This document shows, in pieces, positions 55,102-63,320 of a DNA stretch of 64,000 bases. The position numbers and the translations under genes were made by a program. Every line of letters starts with the position of its first letter. The first letter of the stretch is position 1. The DNA is from Helicobacter_F equorum. GTDB taxonomy: Bacteria > Campylobacterota > Campylobacteria > Campylobacterales > Helicobacteraceae. The notes under the pieces were generated by a model. It did not search any database and had not been told where the DNA came from. It saw only the letters and a list, made by a program, of their open reading frames with translations. The stretch lies in NCBI RefSeq assembly GCF_042649585.1, contig NZ_JBHRZM010000002.1, forward strand, positions 186,001 to 250,000, given 5' to 3'.

Positions 55102-56079
55102 TTAGCCATTAAAATACACAAGGGCAGAGCCCCAAGTAAATCCTCCACCAAATGCATCAAGCAAGAGTAGATCGCCATTTTTAAGTTTGCCCTGCGTATA
55201 GATCTCATCAATAGCCATAGGAATTGAAGCAGCAGAAGTATTGCCATATTTTTGCACGGTGAGCACAATTTGTTCTGGAGAGAAGTCTAGCATTTCCCCA
55301 ACGGCGTTAATGATGCGTAAATTTGCTTGATGTGGCACAAAAAAATTTACATCTTGAGGTTTAATGGCATTATGCTCCAAAATATCCTTAACATCTCGAG
55401 CAAGTGTCTTTACTGCCTGTTTAAAGACTTCATTACCCTTCATTTGTAGGCATTGTTTGGGTGAATTATTTGTAGCACCAAGTCTAGGTGTATATAGCAA
55501 ATCAGCATATTGCCCATTTGCAGCGACATGCACATCGAGAATAGATTTAGATTTGTCTGTAGTAGCACTCACAACTGCAGCACCACTTCCATCTCCAAAA
55601 AGCACACATGTGCTACGATCTTCAAAATCTAGCACTGAACTTACTTTTTCGGCCCCTATGATAAGAATATTTTTGTAAGTGCGTGATTTTATAAAAGATT
55701 TTGCTATATCAAGGAGATAGATAAAACCACTGCATGCACTACTAATATCAAAAGCGGGTTTGTTGTGTATGCCAAGTTTGTGAGCAGTAATACACGCCGT
55801 AGAAGGCATTGTAAGGTAATCTGGACTTAATGTAGCAACAATTACGACATCAATATCATTAGGTGTGAGGTTGGCACGCTCTATAGCAAGTTTTCCTGCT
55901 TCGTAGGCAAGATCACTTGTATTCTGTTCTGGAGTGGCAAAGTAGCGTGTTTGAATACCTGTTCTCTTGCCAATCCACTCATCACTTGTATCTAAAGTTT
56001 TTTCAAAATCCTTATTACTCACGCATTGTGATGGCACATAAGATGCAATAGATTTGAGTGAAGCAAAGAGTTGTCCCAT
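55102..56079 (-). CDS. fabH: 3-oxoacyl-ACP synthase III
   Basis: Starts fatty acid synthesis by condensing acetyl-CoA with malonyl-ACP. 325 residues. Active-site Cys in DISSACSGFIYLL near residue 113, His in VPHQANLRI and Asn in KYGNTSAASIP. The ATG follows AAGGAATACC. End of the gene group ndk-yceD-rpmF-plsX-fabH, the usual lipid-precursor cluster. Confidence 0.95.
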   Translation of the reverse strand: MGQLFASLKSIASYVPSQCVSNKDFEKTLDTSDEWIGKRTGIQTRYFATPEQNTSDLAYEAGKLAIERANLTPNDIDVVIVATLSPDYLTMPSTACITAHKLGIHNKPAFDISSACSGFIYLLDIAKSFIKSRTYKNILIIGAEKVSSVLDFEDRSTCVLFGDGSGAAVVSATTDKSKSILDVHVAANGQYADLLYTPRLGATNNSPKQCLQMKGNEVFKQAVKTLARDVKDILEHNAIKPQDVNFFVPHQANLRIINAVGEMLDFSPEQIVLTVQKYGNTSAASIPMAIDEIYTQGKLKNGDLLLLDAFGGGFTWGSALVYFNG

Positions 56080-56087
56080 GGTATTCC

Positions 56088-57071
56088 TTATCGAGATTCA
56101 AAAACTTTCTCTAGTTTTGTGCAAATATCAGAATCTAAGGCATGTAGTGCTTGATACACAGCACATTCTATAGCTCTAGCATTTGAACTTCCGTGGCTAA
56201 TAATCACAACATTTTGGACACCTAGTAGTGGTGCACCACCATATTCACTATGATCGATTTTCTTTTTAAGATTCTTGAATGCACCTTTCATAAGCATTGC
56301 ACCAAGTGCGCGAATAGGGGATTTCTTGATTTCTTGTTTGAGAATTTGAGAAATAGCGCTTGCTACACCCTCGCTTGCCTTGAGAACAAGATTACCCGAA
56401 AATCCATCACATACGACCACATCAACATTGCCATTAAAGATATCTCTCCCTTCTACATTGCCTTGAAAAAACTCAAACTCTTTCAATAATGGAAATGTTG
56501 CTTTAGTGAGCTCATTGCCCTTTGTGTCTTCTTCACCATTAGATAATAGTCCTACACGTGGATTACTATATCCCATAACACTTTTGGCGTATTCATGTCC
56601 CATAATGGCAAAATCCACCAAATATTCGGGTTTGCAATCTGTGTTTGCTCCAGCATCAAGTATCACGCTAGGATTGCCATTGATAGTTGGCATAGTGGTG
56701 CAAATTGCGGGGCGAGAAACACCCTTAATTCTACCAAGTTTAAGAGTAGCAAGACTCATTGTTGCACCGCTATGTCCAGGTGATACAAGTGCATCGGCTT
56801 TGCCCTCACGCACAAGTTCTGTAGCAACAAAAATAGAAGTTTCTTTGCGTTTTGATGCATTTGTTGCACTTTCCTCCATTTTGACATAATCTAGGCAATG
56901 CACGATTTGCACATGATTTACAAGCTCACTTGGCAATAACGGGCTAATTTTGGCTTCATCACCTACAATAAGGGCTTGAAATTCTCTATGCTTTAAGGCT
57001 TCTACCACACCAAACACAATGGGTTCGATACCATTATCTGCACCCATTACATCAATGGCAATTTTTCGCAT
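56088..57071 (-). CDS. plsX: Phosphate acyltransferase PlsX
   Basis: Makes acyl-phosphate from acyl-ACP for phospholipid synthesis. 327 residues from the ATG at 57071, with GGAGGAG upstream. IAIDVMGADNG at the start, VSPGHSGATMSLA, LDAGANTDCKPEYL, and FSGNLVLKASEG. Eight bases from fabH. Confidence 0.95.
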   Translation of the reverse strand: MRKIAIDVMGADNGIEPIVFGVVEALKHREFQALIVGDEAKISPLLPSELVNHVQIVHCLDYVKMEESATNASKRKETSIFVATELVREGKADALVSPGHSGATMSLATLKLGRIKGVSRPAICTTMPTINGNPSVILDAGANTDCKPEYLVDFAIMGHEYAKSVMGYSNPRVGLLSNGEEDTKGNELTKATFPLLKEFEFFQGNVEGRDIFNGNVDVVVCDGFSGNLVLKASEGVASAISQILKQEIKKSPIRALGAMLMKGAFKNLKKKIDHSEYGGAPLLGVQNVVIISHGSSNARAIECAVYQALHALDSDICTKLEKVFESR

Positions 57072-57112
57072 CGACTCCTCCATTTCTCAAACACACAAAA
57101 TATCAAATACGA

Positions 57113-57262
57113 CTACTTGTATTGTCCATTAAACTTATTGATATGATGAGGCATTTTCCAGCTACCATCTTTATCCTTGATAGGCATTGCAAGACTTATT
57201 TTGTAATGTGTTCTTCGCTTTGCTGCACGTGTTTTGCTTACTCTTCTTTTTGGAACTGCCAT
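57113..57262 (-). CDS. rpmF: 50S ribosomal protein L32
   Basis: 49 residues, read directly from the minus strand: starts MAVPKRRVSKTRAAKRRTH and ends in NKFNGQYK. This is the typical basic L32 start. The zinc-binding Cys pairs found in some L32 proteins are absent, so this is the Cys-free form. Between yceD (one base) and plsX, the common yceD-rpmF-plsX order. Confidence 0.95.
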   Translation of the reverse strand: MAVPKRRVSKTRAAKRRTHYKISLAMPIKDKDGSWKMPHHINKFNGQYK

Positions 57263-57263
57263 A

Positions 57264-57617
57264 TTATTCTCCTTTTATGTGATAATCCATTTTTATAGAT
57301 TCTATCTCGCTTTGCAAGATATACCCTAAGTCTATAAAACCATCGAAAAACTCGATAACATCGAGGCTATCAAGATTGCTTTGGCTTTGTGTATCCCAAA
57401 CACCATCTGAAATATACAAAACCAAAGGTTCATTAAAATCTTTGATAAAAGTTTCTCCGCTTTGTGCACAAATAAGCTCTAAACCGCCACTGAGTGTAGC
57501 ATTAAGTTTAGAAAGCTTAGAATCCACACGAGTAAGTGTGCCACTAAGCTTCAAACCTTCAGATTCCAAACTAAAGGATTTTGGTGATGAGGCAACTTTT
57601 CTAAAAGCAATTTTCAT
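57264..57617 (-). CDS. YceD family protein (DUF177)
   Basis: 117 residues. Acidic C-terminal half with FFDGFIDLGYILQSEIESIKMDYH in which the DUF177 Asp/Glu pattern is visible, and a central CAQSGETF segment that retains only one Cys of the usual CxRC motif. In other bacteria YceD is linked to 23S rRNA accumulation. It always precedes rpmF, as here. Confidence 0.85.
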   Translation of the reverse strand: MKIAFRKVASSPKSFSLESEGLKLSGTLTRVDSKLSKLNATLSGGLELICAQSGETFIKDFNEPLVLYISDGVWDTQSQSNLDSLDVIEFFDGFIDLGYILQSEIESIKMDYHIKGE

Positions 57618-57663
57618 AGATTACTTTGTGTGATTTTTAAGATATAAACACAAAACGCTGTTG

Positions 57664-58077
57664 TTAGCAAATTTCTCTCTTAGCAAAGAAAAATGCAATT
57701 TCATTTTTAGCATTCTCAGGACTATCGCTACCATGCACGGCATTTGCATCGATGCTATCAGCAAAGTCTGCTCTAATTGTTCCAGGTTTTGCTTCTTTAG
57801 GATTTGTCGCACCCATAAGATCACGATTTTTAAGCACAGCATTTTCTCCCTCTAGCACCATAACGACTACAGGACCGCTTACCATAAAATCAACAAGGTC
57901 ATTAAAAAATGGGCGTTCTTTGTGTATTGCGTAAAATTCTTTTGCATCACAGCGTCCAAGTTGGAGTTTTTTCATCGCTACTATACGCAAACCATTGCTT
58001 TCAAATCTATCAATAACTTTACCAATAACCCCCTTTTTGACAGCATCAGGTTTAATGATAGAAAGAGTTTGTTCCAT
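57664..58077 (-). CDS. ndk: Nucleoside diphosphate kinase
   Basis: Balances nucleoside triphosphate pools. 137 residues. TLSIIKPDAVKKG start and the active-site His in NAVHGSDSPENA near residue 117. The start has AGGAG upstream. Confidence 0.96.
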   Translation of the reverse strand: MEQTLSIIKPDAVKKGVIGKVIDRFESNGLRIVAMKKLQLGRCDAKEFYAIHKERPFFNDLVDFMVSGPVVVMVLEGENAVLKNRDLMGATNPKEAKPGTIRADFADSIDANAVHGSDSPENAKNEIAFFFAKREIC

Positions 58078-58110
58078 AATAATTCTCCTAAAAAGAAATA
58101 AAAGTGAGGG

Positions 58111-58119
58111 ATTCTAGCA
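58111..58119 (-). promoter_or_regulatory. Likely ndk promoter, extended -10
   Basis: On the minus strand TGCTAGAAT (extended -10 TAGAAT) lies 34-42 bases before the ndk start. The remaining part of the 189-base gap upstream shows no gene or convincing RNA structure. Confidence 0.4.
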
Positions 58120-58266
58120 CAAATAAGTTTTTTAAAACCTTAGAAAACTTAAACTAACACTTTTTGCGCCACATTTATAGAATCTAGTAGTAAATTATAA
58201 TGATTTAGAGGGTTACAGAGAGCCTAGAAAGTTTTGTGTATGCAAACCTTGCATTAAAGGCTTTCA

Positions 58267-58473
58267 TCAGCATTTTGCCCTGCCTGAACCATATTTTTTT
58301 TCCATTGCTTCTTTAAAAAATTCCCTTTGTGTTTTGGGAATCTTATCGGGGTGATGAATGCGCATATGTTCTAAATATTTATCATAACTTGGCATGCCTA
58401 CGAGCAAATGCAAGAATCTATCGGATCGTTGATAGATTCTTTGTGCATATCTCCAAATTTTTACAAATATCAT
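58267..58473 (-). CDS. YbdD/YjiX family small protein
   Basis: 68 residues of the DUF466 family that accompanies CstA/BtsT transporters: WRYAQRIYQRSDRF, GMPSYDKYLEHMRIHHPD and the C-terminal YGSGRAKC. The ATG overlaps the cstA stop by four bases, so the pair is translationally coupled. It probably modulates the transporter; mechanism unknown. Confidence 0.9.
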   Translation of the reverse strand: MIFVKIWRYAQRIYQRSDRFLHLLVGMPSYDKYLEHMRIHHPDKIPKTQREFFKEAMEKKYGSGRAKC

Positions 58474-60647
58474 TTATGCACGGCAATTTTGCCATCATAA
58501 TCACTTGCTTTTATATATGGAGATTCAGCAAGAGGTATAGTTGGCTTACCACTTATAGTTTTAAGACAGATTCTAATACATTGCAACAATACAAGACACG
58601 TTACAAGCATAAAGAATCCGCACAAAATCGCATTAAGTAAGTTGTTATTAGCAATGAGGTTAAATTTATCTACTTGAGTACTAAGGTTTGCAATCACTTC
58701 AGGATCTGTTTGCATAGCTATCTCTGCAAGTTTTTGGGCTACGACTGCTTTGTTGTTTTGCCATGTCGCAATATGACTTACTGAATCATGAAGCCTTTCA
58801 CCATTTGCTGGAAGCAATTTCAAAATCCCTGCATAGAGTGTGCTTACCAATAGCCAAACAGCAGGTAAAATCGCAATCCATGCTTGTTTGGCTTTATCCA
58901 TCTTAAAGAGCACGACTATGACAGCGAGTAATGCTATACCTGCTAACATCTGATTAGAAACTCCAAAGAGTGTCCAAAGCGATTTTACTCCACCTTGTGG
59001 ATCTGTAACACCTTGATAGAGAATATAACCCCAACCTATCACACATATTAATGTTGCAAGGATTCCATAACATATTGAATGGATATTTCCAAATGGCTTA
59101 TAAACATTGCCTAGCACATCTTGAACCATGAATCTACCAGCTCTTGTCCCTGCATCAACAGCAGTCAAGATAAAGAGTGCCTCAAACAAAATCGCAAAAT
59201 GATACCAAAATGCCAAAGAGCCTTGAGAAAATAATGGCACTTGTGAAATGATAGTTGCCAAACCTATTGCAAAAGTTGGTGCACCACCAGTTTTGCTAAG
59301 GATCGATTTTTCCCCTATCTCATTAGCAGTGTTAAGAATCTGTTCTGGTGTGATCACAAAGCCCCATGATCCAATTGTTTGTGCTGCTACTTGTGCCGCT
59401 ACCATTGTGTCTTGTAACACACCACTTTGATAAAAACTAGCTGTTCCAAGAGTAGCAGGTGCAACATTGATAGAAAAATACAAACCAGGTGTAAGGATTA
59501 CAGCAGCAATAAGTGCCATAATCGCCACGGCAGATTCCATAAGCATAGATCCATAGCCCACCATTCTTGCATGAGATTCGCGCTCTAACATTTTAGGTGT
59601 TGTCCCACTTGATATAAGGGCGTGAAATCCACTAACCGCACCACAGGCAATCGTAATAAATAAAAATGGAAAGAGTTTGCCACTAAACACAGGACCACTT
59701 CCATCGATAAACTTTGTAACACTTTCAAATTGTACATCCGGCGCTACTATAAGGATACCAGCAGCCATAATCACAATCACACCTATCTTTAAAAATGTGC
59801 TTAGATAATCTCTAGGAGCAAGCAAAAACCATACAGGTAAAATTGCCGCGATAAATCCATAAGCGATCATAACATAAGTAAGCGTAACAGGACTTAATGT
59901 AAAAAGTGGTGCAAGTGTTTCGCTTTCTCCTACTGCGCGACCATAATAAAGCGCCAAAAGCAATAAAATAAAGCCAATGATACTTGCTTCACCGATTTTA
60001 CCAGGACGCAAGAAGCGCATATGCAATCCCATATAAATTGCTATAGGAATAGTCATAGCGATTGTAAAAAGTCCCCAAGGAGATTCTGCAAGTGCATTGA
60101 CAACAACGAGTGCTAAAATTGCGATAATAAGCATCATAATACCCAAAATCCCAATCATTGCGATACTTCCCACACCTTTGCCTAATTCAAGCTTGATAAT
60201 CTCTCCCAAACTTTTTCCATCTCTGCGCATAGAAACAAATAGCACAGTAAAGTCATGAACTGCCCCTGCAAGCACCACACCAACTACAATCCAAATCATA
60301 CTTGGTAGATAACCCATTTGAGCAGCGAGAATAGGACCAACCAAAGGACCAGCACCAGCTATAGCAGCAAAGTGATGTCCAAAAAGAACAATCTTATTTG
60401 TTGGCACAAAATCATGTCCATCATTGTGGGCTACTGCTGGAGTAGCACGATTATCATCAAGCCCTAAAACTTTGTAAGCAATATATTTAGAGTAGTAACG
60501 ATATGCGATCGCATAAATACACACCGCTGTTACCACAATCCATATTGCGTTAATACTTTCTCCAGTATGCAGTGCAAGCACTCCAAAACAATATGCACCC
60601 ACAAGCGATATTAACGCCCATAGTGCAATACTTAAAGCCTTATTCAT
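58470..60647 (-). CDS. cstA: Carbon starvation protein CstA
   Basis: Large inner-membrane carrier; relatives take up pyruvate or peptides under starvation. 725 residues with about 16-18 hydrophobic segments. Family landmarks: ATPAVAHNDGHDFVPTNK near residue 68, FGHHFAAIAGAGPLVGP, and SGFHALISSGTTPKML. Followed by ybdD. An individual sigma-70-type promoter lies upstream. Confidence 0.94.
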   Translation of the reverse strand: MNKALSIALWALISLVGAYCFGVLALHTGESINAIWIVVTAVCIYAIAYRYYSKYIAYKVLGLDDNRATPAVAHNDGHDFVPTNKIVLFGHHFAAIAGAGPLVGPILAAQMGYLPSMIWIVVGVVLAGAVHDFTVLFVSMRRDGKSLGEIIKLELGKGVGSIAMIGILGIMMLIIAILALVVVNALAESPWGLFTIAMTIPIAIYMGLHMRFLRPGKIGEASIIGFILLLLALYYGRAVGESETLAPLFTLSPVTLTYVMIAYGFIAAILPVWFLLAPRDYLSTFLKIGVIVIMAAGILIVAPDVQFESVTKFIDGSGPVFSGKLFPFLFITIACGAVSGFHALISSGTTPKMLERESHARMVGYGSMLMESAVAIMALIAAVILTPGLYFSINVAPATLGTASFYQSGVLQDTMVAAQVAAQTIGSWGFVITPEQILNTANEIGEKSILSKTGGAPTFAIGLATIISQVPLFSQGSLAFWYHFAILFEALFILTAVDAGTRAGRFMVQDVLGNVYKPFGNIHSICYGILATLICVIGWGYILYQGVTDPQGGVKSLWTLFGVSNQMLAGIALLAVIVVLFKMDKAKQAWIAILPAVWLLVSTLYAGILKLLPANGERLHDSVSHIATWQNNKAVVAQKLAEIAMQTDPEVIANLSTQVDKFNLIANNNLLNAILCGFFMLVTCLVLLQCIRICLKTISGKPTIPLAESPYIKASDYDGKIAVHK

Positions 60648-60690
60648 GATACACCTTTGTGTTTAGATTCCATTTTGCAATGATTGATCT

Positions 60691-60720
60691 ATTGTATATA
60701 AGTGTTTTTGTGTAAGTCAA
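60691..60720 (-). promoter_or_regulatory. cstA promoter
   Basis: On the minus strand TTGACT (60715-60720) and TACAAT (60691-60696) are separated by 18 bases, and the start codon is 44 bases downstream with AAAGGTG as ribosome site. A -35 this good is rare in this window, suggesting strong expression. Confidence 0.55.
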
Positions 60721-60876
60721 GATTTTTAGGATAAGTTTTTGAGAAATGCGAGGAGATGTAACATTAATTGTATATATGCACGTTATACCATAATGATACA
60801 AATTTGGCATCATTGATATTTAAGTGTGCTTATTGCATAATGTAGATAAATGACCTACCTCTTATTAGGAATCTAT

Positions 60877-61785
60877 ATGGATCGCACACAACGAATGTAT
60901 ATACTCGCAATGTTTTTTGCTATGTCGCTTTGGGCAATAGCTTGGCCATGTTCAAAGATTTTAATTCAGCAAGCTCACCCTTATCTCATTGCACTTATAC
61001 GTTTTGCGCTCGTATCAACATGTATTTTACCTTTGATGTTGTTATTTAGGATTTCTTTTAGCCTTTCTAAGACACAATGCTTCTTTGTGTGTATTGCTGG
61101 TGTGCTTAATGCTCTTTATTCTTTATTGTTTTTTCAAGGGCTTATGTTTGGCGATGCAGGAAGAGCAGGGGTTATATCTACCACACTTTCACCTATTTTT
61201 GGATCACTATTAAGTATGTTTTTTGGTGGTATGTCTATCAATATGCGTGAGAAACTTGGGCTTCTATTAGGTTTTGTCTCTGGCATATTTTTATTACATA
61301 TCCAAGAATTTTCTTCTCTGTTACATCCCTTTAATCTTTTTTTTATTGGTGCAGCATTGTCTTGGGCATTGGTAACACTTTTAAGTAAAAAAGTTCATAT
61401 TCATCCACTGAAATTTAATGGCTATGTATCATGTATTAGCACTTTGCTTTTTGTCCCATATCTTTTTTTGGGAGATGGAATAGAGGAAAGCCTAAGGACT
61501 GCGGATAATGTATTTTGGATTTGCTTTTTTATCGTAAGTGTTCTTTCTGTGGTTGTGGCTACGAGTATCTTTTATAAGGGTGTAGAGGTGTTGGGTGTGC
61601 ACAAAGGCGGAAGCTTTTTGCTCCTTGTGCCTGTCTTTGCACTTATTTTTTCATTTTTCCTGCTTGATGAAATACCTGACATACGCACACTGATAGGGTG
61701 TGCCTTAGCTTTGGGTGCTATTTATTTACTTAGCCTGTATAATCACTCACACATCTCGTGGCTTAGAAAATATGTGAGATTCTAG
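60877..61785 (+). CDS. EamA/DMT-family transporter
   Basis: 302 residues with ten hydrophobic segments in two EamA repeats (first repeat SLWAIAWPCSKILIQQAHP; second ALSWALVTLLSKK). The family exports amino acids, metabolites or nucleotide sugars; substrate unknown. The ATG at 60877 has AGGA six bases upstream. Its stop codon overlaps the stop of the convergent methyltransferase gene (plus-strand CTAG). The 229-base gap upstream holds the cstA promoter and nothing else I recognise. Confidence 0.85.
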   Translation: MDRTQRMYILAMFFAMSLWAIAWPCSKILIQQAHPYLIALIRFALVSTCILPLMLLFRISFSLSKTQCFFVCIAGVLNALYSLLFFQGLMFGDAGRAGVISTTLSPIFGSLLSMFFGGMSINMREKLGLLLGFVSGIFLLHIQEFSSLLHPFNLFFIGAALSWALVTLLSKKVHIHPLKFNGYVSCISTLLFVPYLFLGDGIEESLRTADNVFWICFFIVSVLSVVVATSIFYKGVEVLGVHKGGSFLLLVPVFALIFSFFLLDEIPDIRTLIGCALALGAIYLLSLYNHSHISWLRKYVRF

Positions 61786-62518
61786 AGATTTTTAGATTTT
61801 GCGAGAACTTTAATTTCATAGCTAAAAACATTTGGGCTTGGTTGGTGTGTAGCACTTGCTGTAATCTTATTCCAAAATTTATATTGGAATACATAAAGCT
61901 TTAAAAATACTTTCCTGATAATTTTTTTAATACCCCTGCTTCCACTCATGGCATACTGATCAATTATTTTTACATCATCAAATCCAGCCATTTTAAGAAC
62001 ATAAATAAGACTCCCAGAAGTAAAAAGTGTGGTATGAGTAAAATCTTCATATGCCCAATAACATCCAGTGTGGCTTTGTGCATTTGGGACTGCGATAAAT
62101 AATTTCCCGTTATCAGTAAGACAGTGTTTTTTGAAATGAGTAAGTATAGGAATTATCATATCTTTAGGAATATGTTCCAAACAATGTGTGCTGATAATGA
62201 GGTCGAATTTTTGTGTAGGAAAAAATTCTAAGATATTTTCTACTACTTTTGCATCTATGCCTCGGGATAAACAATATTCTATAGCTTTTGGATTAATATC
62301 AATACCAAATACACTGAACTTGCCCCCCCCCCATCTCTATAGGGTTTTGAAGAAAAAGATTGATGTTTCAGTGCATAGAGAGTTTGTCCAAAACCACAAC
62401 CAAAATCTAAGATTCTTGATCCTGAATCTAACTCTTCGATAACCTCCTCAAAATATGATGGAAGTTTATAATCCATATAAAACTCACTATCGATATTTCT
62501 TGCTTCAAAATATTCCAT
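61782..62518 (-). pseudogene. SAM-dependent methyltransferase, OFF by poly-G frameshift
   Basis: Class I methyltransferase of the Methyltransf_23 type in two frames that meet at a G10 tract (coding strand). With one extra G it reads continuously for about 245 residues: SRILDFGCGFGQTLYALK (motif I), then RDGGGGKFSVFGIDINPKAI (motif II), CLEHIPKDMI (motif after the acidic loop) and FIAVPNAQSH. As sequenced, translation stops after 79 residues at 62279. A glycan or small surface molecule is the likely substrate because such phase-variable methyltransferases in Campylobacterota modify capsule or LPS; this is inference. The start ATG follows GGAGATACT. Confidence 0.8.
62323..62332 (-). repeat. Poly-G tract (G10 on coding strand) in the methyltransferase gene
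   Basis: Ten G in coding orientation (C10 on the plus strand) between SAM motifs I and II. G11 or G8 restores the frame; G10 gives a premature stop. Same length and same required change as the other two tracts in the window. Confidence 0.87.
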
Positions 62519-62552
62519 AGTATCTCCTTTGTTTATAGTTTAGTGAATCAAT

Positions 62553-63227
62553 TTAGCTAAAAAGTCTTGAGCCTATACGCACGAGGTTTGCACCACATGC
62601 TATAGCGATCTCAAAATCCTCACTCATGCCCATAGAAAGGGTTTTTGCCCCCATATTTTGGAGCGAATCAAACACATCTTTAGCAAGCACAAAACTCTTT
62701 TCTATAGCCCTATAATCTGTGCTATGTACCCCAATACTCATCACCCCTTCTAACTTGATATTAGGGCATTGTGCTAGAATCTCTAAATATGTTTCTTTGG
62801 CTTGTGTTGGTGATACGCCACTTTTGGTAGATTCAAAAGATGTATTGAGTTGCAATAAAGCACGCATTACCTTACTTTTGGCTTCTAATCGTTTTTGTAA
62901 TGCCACGGCAAGTTTTAGAGAATCTAGTGAATGCAATAAAGTAGGATTAAGATCAATAAGTGTGTTAATTTTGTTTTCTTGCAAAGTGCCTATCATATGC
63001 CATTGTAGCGGTAGAGATTCTAAAATATGTATTTTTTGCTTAAGGTCTTGGACTTTGTTTTCACCAAACGCCCTTTGTCCACATTCATGTAAAAGCGTAA
63101 TTTGCTCTGTTGTGGCATATTTGCTCACTGCCAAAAGCGACACAATATGATGAGGATTGTAAGCTAAGCGTGCGCGTTCAATTTTGCGTATGACAAGATC
63201 AAGGTTGCGTATATAAGATGCATGCAT
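62553..63227 (-). CDS. yggS: YggS-family PLP homeostasis protein
   Basis: 224 residues, alanine-racemase-like barrel that binds pyridoxal phosphate and buffers its pool. The Lys Schiff base is in LLAVSKYATTEQI near residue 36; FGENKVQDLKQK and WHMIGTLQENK are signature segments, and MGMSEDFEIAIACGANLVRIG is the phosphate-binding end. The C-terminus ends directly after RIGSRLFS, short for the family. Confidence 0.92.
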   Translation of the reverse strand: MHASYIRNLDLVIRKIERARLAYNPHHIVSLLAVSKYATTEQITLLHECGQRAFGENKVQDLKQKIHILESLPLQWHMIGTLQENKINTLIDLNPTLLHSLDSLKLAVALQKRLEAKSKVMRALLQLNTSFESTKSGVSPTQAKETYLEILAQCPNIKLEGVMSIGVHSTDYRAIEKSFVLAKDVFDSLQNMGAKTLSMGMSEDFEIAIACGANLVRIGSRLFS

Positions 63228-63320
63228 AAATTCCCTTTAGATTTTGTAGTGTAGCGTTAATTATAAGATATTGTGCCTTAGATTTTGATTTTATGGGTAT
63301 TTAAAGTTATAATGCACATT

